DNA from: Leptospira adleri
GTDB lineage: Bacteria > Spirochaetota > Leptospiria > Leptospirales > Leptospiraceae
DNA length: 50,478 bases
Assembly: GCF_002811985.1 (NCBI RefSeq)
Contig: NZ_NPDU01000031.1
Span: 1-50,478 of the forward strand
Direction of reading: 5' to 3'
How positions within the stretch are numbered: position 1 is the first letter of the stretch; every line of letters begins with the position of its first letter. The notes below the pieces were generated by a model that saw only the letters and a program-made list of their open reading frames with translations, ran no database searches and was not told where the DNA came from. A program made the translations under genes and the position numbers. This document shows positions 46,237-50,478 of this stretch, one piece after another.

Positions 46237-47469
46237 ATGAGATATTCTTTCGGAAACAATCAAAAAATCAAACTCCTCGCTCGAAGAGTTTTTTTCAATC
46301 CGTTCCCGAATGATTATCTGAAAATCTATCAGTTGGATATACGAAGAGCTACCGTAATTTATTTTTTTCTTTGTATCGGAATCAGCATTCTTTCCGCTTT
46401 GGTTCCCGACGGAGCCGACCCTTTCGGAGAAGAAAATCGTCTCTTGATTTACTCTCGTTTGACTGTGATTTTTCTCTCAGGGTTTTTCGCATTCTTACTT
46501 ATAAAATGGAAGCACCTTTTCCGAAGGAGCATCGAAAGGTTCAGCATCCTTTCTTCGGGGACAATCGTATTCTCCTTGCTTCCCTTTGTCTTTTTGGATT
46601 CAGGAAGAATGGGGCTTTACTTCCATTTTTTCACCGCCTTGGTCGTAAGCGGGAACATTCTCCTCTGGTTTACGGGAACCACTGTGATCTTTTTCAATTC
46701 TCTCTTTTACTTCTCCCTCGTAGTTTGTACGACGATCACAGGTTTTGCAATGCCTCTGCAACACGACTTTGCGATCATTTTGATTTATCTTACGACAGGT
46801 GTGATCGGAAATCTTCTGATCAACTTCTGGAGGGTGATGGATCATCGCGCCAAAAAAAAGCTGCAAAAGGCGGTGAACAAACTTCGGGATAAGAATATTC
46901 AGATCGAAAAAATTTCGAAGGTGGACGAACTCACCCGTCTTTACAACAGAAGATATTTGATCGAGCAGTTCGAACTTTTTTTAAAGAGAGCGCAACGTTA
47001 CCGCTTTTCTCTCGCGATGATCATTCTGGATATGGATTACTTAAAAGAGATCAACGATTCCTACGGACATCTGGCGGGAGACCAGGCTTTGAGAACGATC
47101 TCGGAAGTGATGAAACACAGGGTAAGAGCCACCGACATTTGTTCCCGAATCGGAGGGGACGAATTTTGTATTCTTCTCGACGCGATCAAAAAAGACGATC
47201 TCTCGCAACTCTGCGAAAAACTAAGGCTCGACGTTTCCGAAAAGGAACTTTCCTATCGGACAAAAACCGGGGATCCGGTAAAGATCACCGTTTCCATCGG
47301 AGCCTGCATCTTCGGCCCCGAAGAAGAATTCAGTTTTGACGATATCTATCATTCCATCGACTCGGCGCTTTACGAATCGAAAAAGAAAGGACGAAACCGG
47401 GTTTCTTTTATCGAACCCGTTCGTTATTTTCCGAAAGAAATTTCCGGATCTTCGACTACTGCTTTTTAG
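46237..47469 (+). CDS. Membrane-bound diguanylate cyclase (GGDEF)
   Basis: A 410-residue protein with six or so hydrophobic segments (about 39-200), a short coiled linker (205-228) and a GGDEF domain (about 229-395). The catalytic site is intact: [29 protein letters not shown] and R-I-GGDEF at 306-310. An inhibitory I-site, RxxD (R297-ATD300), lies five residues before GGDEF, so product inhibition by c-di-GMP is expected. It makes c-di-GMP from two GTP at the inner membrane; the signal is unknown. Its end overlaps the convergent small lipoprotein gene by 14 nt. Confidence 0.93.
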   Translation: MRYSFGNNQKIKLLARRVFFNPFPNDYLKIYQLDIRRATVIYFFLCIGISILSALVPDGADPFGEENRLLIYSRLTVIFLSGFFAFLLIKWKHLFRRSIERFSILSSGTIVFSLLPFVFLDSGRMGLYFHFFTALVVSGNILLWFTGTTVIFFNSLFYFSLVVCTTITGFAMPLQHDFAIILIYLTTGVIGNLLINFWRVMDHRAKKKLQKAVNKLRDKNIQIEKISKVDELTRLYNRRYLIEQFELFLKRAQRYRFSLAMIILDMDYLKEINDSYGHLAGDQALRTISEVMKHRVRATDICSRIGGDEFCILLDAIKKDDLSQLCEKLRLDVSEKELSYRTKTGDPVKITVSIGACIFGPEEEFSFDDIYHSIDSALYESKKKGRNRVSFIEPVRYFPKEISGSSTTAF

Positions 47470-47818
47470 GAATCGGAAGTTCGTAGTGATAAGTGATTTC
47501 ACAGTAAACTCCCTCTTCTAAATACTTCGTATTCTTTAACTCCAAAAAAAACTGTCTGTTCTTTTGTTCCGGTTCGAGTTCCTCGAGTTTCCGAGTCGCG
47601 ATCGTTTTCGCCGCGGTGCAGGAAGTATTCTGCATCTTGAATTTATCGTTCTCTTCCACCGAAGAAGACGAGGCCTGGCCGATCGAAACGAGCTCGTATT
47701 TATGAGGCCCGAGCGTTTTTACGGTAACTCCGGTATCCACGTGAATTCTTTCTTTGACTTCATGAGCGCAGGAATTAAAAGCCAACGCAAACACCAGAAT
47801 GCTATTGAAAATTTTCAT
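47456..47818 (-). CDS. Small lipoprotein of unknown function
   Basis: A 120-residue protein. The signal peptide [17 protein letters not shown] has a lipobox cysteine at 17, and AGGAGA lies 5 nt before the ATG. The mature part contains two more cysteines (NTSC, GVYC) that could form a disulfide and an alternating [20 protein letters not shown] end. No family is recognised. It overlaps the diguanylate cyclase gene by 14 nt, tail to tail. Confidence 0.75.
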   Translation of the reverse strand: MKIFNSILVFALAFNSCAHEVKERIHVDTGVTVKTLGPHKYELVSIGQASSSSVEENDKFKMQNTSCTAAKTIATRKLEELEPEQKNRQFFLELKNTKYLEEGVYCEITYHYELPIPKKQ

Positions 47819-48226
47819 CGATTTCTCCTAACGTCTCTTCGCCGGAAAAGACGTCGTCTAATGTAAGACCCTTTCTCCATCTAAAAACGGATTCTCTTTT
47901 TTTATTCTTATCTCGAAATCCGAGGGAATGAGCCATTTCCTTGTTCCGCGATTTCCTTTTTTGAATCGGAATTACTCCGGATTTTAAGTCTGTTCCAAAG
48001 TAGAATCCCGCACGATCAATTCTCAAAGAAGAATTCGAACACGTTCGGATATCGACCTTGAAAAAAACATCCGGCCGAAGAAACGTTTTACTCTTTTTTC
48101 TCCGGGAAAAATCGCTCAAAGAAGAATTTCTCAGGTTCGGATTCCACTGATTAGAGAACAAACTCGGGAATCAAAATTTTCCTCTTTTTTAAAACGGGAA
48201 AACGGTAAGTTTCCGGAAAAATTTTC
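47819..48226. other. Intergenic region with a doubtful reading frame
   Basis: A 408-bp gap on the minus strand between mqnC and the small lipoprotein gene. A frame at 47802-48161 (TTG start, 119 residues) covers most of it and would overlap the lipoprotein start, but it is Arg/Lys/Ser-rich with no domain or signal. A shorter ATG frame from 47936 (44 residues, ending [19 protein letters not shown]) looks slightly more protein-like and could be a leader. Neither is called as a gene. Confidence 0.4.
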
Positions 48227-49327
48227 TCAAAGGCTCTGAGCCAATTCGTTTCCGTAACGGTCGTAGTTGTAGAGAAGGTCCCTTCGTTTCGGAACAAATC
48301 CGCCTTCTTTCAAAAACTTGATCGCTTCTTTTTCCGTCTTGAGTCCGTAGGAACGAAGAACGTTCTCTTCGATGACTACGGAAGAGATATCGTCCGCGCC
48401 GCTCGTCAATGCCAACTGCCCGACGCCTTTCCCGAGAACCATCACCGAAGTTTCGATATGAGGAATGTTGTCCAAGAAGATTCTGCAAATTCCGAGAACC
48501 TTTAGATATTCTTGCGTGGAAACCGCTCGCACCTTGAAACGTTTTGTCTGCGGTTGAAACGTCCAGGGAATAAAGGATAAGAATCCTCCGGTTCGGTCTT
48601 GAAGATTTCGCACAACGCTCAAATGTTCGATCACTTCTTCTTTTGTTTCTTCGGAACCGAAGACTATATTCGCGCTTCCCGGAAGTCCGGCCTCGTGACA
48701 GGTTTCCATCGCGCGAACCCATTCTTCCGTGGTCGCTTTTTTGGGAGAGATGATATTGCGCATCCGATCGGTAAGAATCTCCGCTCCCGCTCCTGGCACG
48801 GAATCAAGACCGGCTTGTTTCAAAATTTGTAATACTTCTTTGAGAGGAAGTCCGGTGATCTTTTCTAAGTTGATGATTTCCACGGGAGAAAAAGCGCGGA
48901 TATGCATGTCCGGATATTTCTTTTTTACGGAAGAGATTACATTTAAATAATATTCGAACGGGAGATCCGGATAAACGCCGCCCTGGAGAAACATCTGATC
49001 CGCGCCTTCTCCGACCGCGTAGTCCATCTTTTCCAAAATTTCTTCGGCGCTTAAGACGTAACCCTTTCCGCTTCCGATCTCGTCCATGAAGGAACAAAAA
49101 CTACATTCCACGTTGCAGAAGTTTGTGTAGTTTACGACCCGGAACATCGTATAACTCGCTTGCGTGTGAGGGAGAATTTTTTCTCTTAGGGTTCTTGCGG
49201 CGGCCATGATCTTCAGATGATCCGCGTCTTTGTAAAGCGATAAGGCTTCTTCCGGAGAGATTCGAACTCCATCGAGGGCTTTTTCTAAGATGATATCGGT
49301 GGGATGGGATGAAAAAATTGAGGCCAC
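48227..49327 (-). CDS. mqnC: Cyclic dehypoxanthinyl futalosine synthase MqnC
   Basis: A 366-residue radical SAM enzyme, normal for MqnC. The [4Fe-4S] motif is C71-NVE-C75-SF-C78 in [15 protein letters not shown]. Family signatures include [59 protein letters not shown] and [13 protein letters not shown]. It cyclises dehypoxanthine futalosine in the futalosine route to menaquinone, implying that this organism makes menaquinone by that route; other mqn genes are not in the window. The GTG start has AAGGAG 5 nt upstream. It is the first minus-strand gene after the repeat-bearing gap. Confidence 0.9.
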   Translation of the reverse strand: MASIFSSHPTDIILEKALDGVRISPEEALSLYKDADHLKIMAAARTLREKILPHTQASYTMFRVVNYTNFCNVECSFCSFMDEIGSGKGYVLSAEEILEKMDYAVGEGADQMFLQGGVYPDLPFEYYLNVISSVKKKYPDMHIRAFSPVEIINLEKITGLPLKEVLQILKQAGLDSVPGAGAEILTDRMRNIISPKKATTEEWVRAMETCHEAGLPGSANIVFGSEETKEEVIEHLSVVRNLQDRTGGFLSFIPWTFQPQTKRFKVRAVSTQEYLKVLGICRIFLDNIPHIETSVMVLGKGVGQLALTSGADDISSVVIEENVLRSYGLKTEKEAIKFLKEGGFVPKRRDLLYNYDRYGNELAQSL

Positions 49328-49772
49328 GTCTGCTCCTTATCGGCCATTCTAAAAAAGAACGTCCTTCAATCTTTGGACTGATTCCTTATTTTGCATCTTC
49401 TTTTTTAGAGGAAGAATTTTCGCTGTCAAGACAGTTTGAATAAAAGAGACCTTGTCTCAATTGAATGCAAGTCCGCTTTGAAAAAAGGTAAGAGTTCCCA
49501 CACCGAGGTTTCACCGAAGGGTCAAGATCGCGCTTCGGGAAAACGTAAGAGTTCCCACACCGAGGTTTCACCGAAGGGTTCGGATCCTCCGCGTTCCAAA
49601 GAAAGTAGGAACTCAAACAGAGGTAGATTCCCTCAAAAAATCATTGAGTTTCAATCTCAAGAACGATCGTTCTACCCAAGGTCGTCGATTTGAAAATTCC
49701 TCGACAGGGAGGTTCTGGATTCCTACGGTGTAAATCAATCCACCAATCCAAAAGAAAGGGTAACTCATCAAT
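49328..49772. other. Divergent intergenic region with short repeats
   Basis: A 445-bp gap between mqnC (minus) and the NarI/EtfD-like gene (plus). It holds two 35-bp repeat copies at 49488 and 49545 and a degenerate relative near 49605. Open frames across the repeats encode a 19-residue periodicity but have no start or family support. Promoters for both flanking genes should be here; I could not place them. Confidence 0.6.
49488..49579. repeat. 35-bp direct repeat, two copies with 57-bp period
   Basis: Identical 35-bp copies at 49488-49522 and 49545-49579 begin GTAAGAGTTCCCACACCG and end ACCGAAGGGT, separated by 22 nt of unique sequence. A related AGTAGGAACTC motif follows at about 49604. 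The GAGTTCCCACACCG core also occurs at 3.16 kb, and its reverse-complement form GGAACTC occurs at 28.2-28.5 kb, pointing to a dispersed intergenic repeat family. Confidence 0.8.
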
Positions 49773-50474
49773 ATGGCTATTTCACAAATCGCCTTTCACG
49801 TGATCTTTACGATCCTCTTCGTCATCGCGAACGTAGTTTTTATCCGTGCGATTCTTTATCGTCTTCAACTGATCTTCAACGCAAGAAAAGCGGCCGGGAC
49901 CGAGAACTTTCTGGAAAACCCGAACTGGGGATTTAGAATCAACAGTTTTATCCAGAACGTGATTCTCCAAAAGAAGAACTTCAAAGAACCTCTTCGCGGA
50001 ATCATGCACGCATTTATCTTTTACGGCTTCATCACCTATCTCCTTCATACCACAAGCCAGATGATCTCCGGAATGTTCGGATACGGAATGGATGATCCCT
50101 ACAAATTCTCTCTGATCGGTTTTCTCTTTGGAGAAAGCGCGGGACATTTGTATGAGTCCATCGTTCAAGTCGTCTCCATTCTTGTTTTGATCGGTCTCGG
50201 ATTCTTTGCCTGGAGAAGATGGGTTCAAAAGGCGAAAGGACTCGACGTCCATTCTCCCGCTTCCGCGATCGTAATTTCCATGATTTCCATTCTTATGATC
50301 TCCACACTTTTGGGTGAAGGTGCAAAAGCGGTCGGAGCGGTTTACGACAGCCCGACTGAAAATGCTTCCTTGATCGCTGCGGGAATCGGAGCGGTTTGGA
50401 AATCGATCGGTGTGGAATATTCCACCGCGGACTTGGTCGTTCAAATCATGAATGCGAAGACGGAAAGAATGTGA
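49773..50474 (+). CDS. NarI/EtfD-type membrane protein, possibly truncated
   Basis: 233 residues with four hydrophobic segments (about 5-27, 75-97, 128-150 and 170-192). Segments such as IRAILYRLQLIFNARKA, PLRGIMHAFIFYGFITYLLH and SESAGHLYES-like FGESAGHLYESIVQVVSILV match the N-terminal membrane domain of Fe-S oxidoreductases of the EtfD/heterodisulfide-reductase-related type, which bind heme b and pass electrons to quinone. The usual fifth helix and the C-terminal ferredoxin/CCG part are missing. The frame ends ATG-TGA only 4 nt before the window edge, so either the protein is a separate membrane subunit or the reading frame is broken here. An in-frame GTG overlapping the stop could begin the next gene. 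Confidence 0.72.
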   Translation: MAISQIAFHVIFTILFVIANVVFIRAILYRLQLIFNARKAAGTENFLENPNWGFRINSFIQNVILQKKNFKEPLRGIMHAFIFYGFITYLLHTTSQMISGMFGYGMDDPYKFSLIGFLFGESAGHLYESIVQVVSILVLIGLGFFAWRRWVQKAKGLDVHSPASAIVISMISILMISTLLGEGAKAVGAVYDSPTENASLIAAGIGAVWKSIGVEYSTADLVVQIMNAKTERM

Positions 50475-50478
50475 ACCC

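Noticed and set aside
47802..48161. 119-residue minus-strand frame before the small lipoprotein
   Set aside because: It has a TTG start, no ribosome site, Arg/Lys/Ser-rich composition, and overlaps the better-supported lipoprotein start.
49386..49693. Reading frames on both strands with a 19-residue periodicity
   Set aside because: They are produced by the 57-bp-spaced intergenic repeat, without a family, signal or ribosome site.

Overview
The window looks like chromosomal DNA of a Leptospira species, probably from the pathogenic side of the genus, though the species cannot be fixed from sequence alone. The grounds are flagellar L/P-ring genes in a spirochete-like context, many loosely defined lipoprotein signals, a SpoIIE-type phosphatase with 7TM and TPR domains, futalosine-pathway MqnC, a KamA-type aminomutase, an arsenosugar-type radical SAM gene, and intergenic repeats built on a GGAACTCC/GGAGTTCC core. 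I see no rRNA, tRNA, CRISPR array, transposase, integrase or phage gene. Genes are tightly packed, with many 4-nt ATGA/GTGA start-stop overlaps.

Layout. 1-2900 (-): flagellar genes flgG-flgA-flgH-flgI, with flgI cut by the window edge. 3456-8834: an orphan DNA methyltransferase (-), then (+) a small membrane protein, a class D beta-lactamase-like lipoprotein that has lost key catalytic residues, and a CHX-like cation/proton antiporter. 8820-14413 (-): an exported module of two tandem-rhodanese lipoproteins, a beta-barrel-like protein, a small exported protein and a pentaheme c-type cytochrome. 14687-16869 (-): an XRE-cupin regulator and a GT-C type membrane glycosyltransferase. 16932-18023 (+): a second DNA methyltransferase. 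17972-19959 (-): DUF4395, AhpD-like and ArsS (arsenosugar radical SAM) genes. 20202-24569 (+), divergent from the ars genes: a third exported rhodanese, a second pentaheme cytochrome, a GT2 and a second GT-C enzyme, all joined by start-stop overlaps. 24730-28023 (+): a CzcA/CusA-type RND pump.

28024-28814 is a repeat-rich intergenic block. It is followed by a double-length ThyX-like gene and an M20 amidohydrolase (+), then on the minus strand the 7TM/SpoIIE/TPR phosphatase and an operon of thiolase-like protein, heptosyltransferase and aminopeptidase P. 38155-41012 (+) holds bacterioferritin, an RlmL-like RNA methyltransferase and a two-domain N-acetylglutamate synthase; a DCC protein follows. 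41447-44470 (-) is a compact three-gene operon of lysine-2,3-aminomutase-like radical SAM enzyme, ATP-grasp ligase and heme-oxygenase-like metalloenzyme, which reads like a small uncharacterised biosynthetic pathway. The right end carries a HAD hydrolase, a GerMN protein and a diguanylate cyclase (+), a small lipoprotein and mqnC (-), a repeat-bearing gap, and a NarI/EtfD-like membrane protein (+) that ends at the window edge.

The two most promising candidates for an undescribed system are the exported rhodanese/pentaheme-cytochrome modules on either side of the arsenosugar genes (8.8-24.6 kb) and the KamA/ATP-grasp/HDO operon (41.4-44.5 kb).
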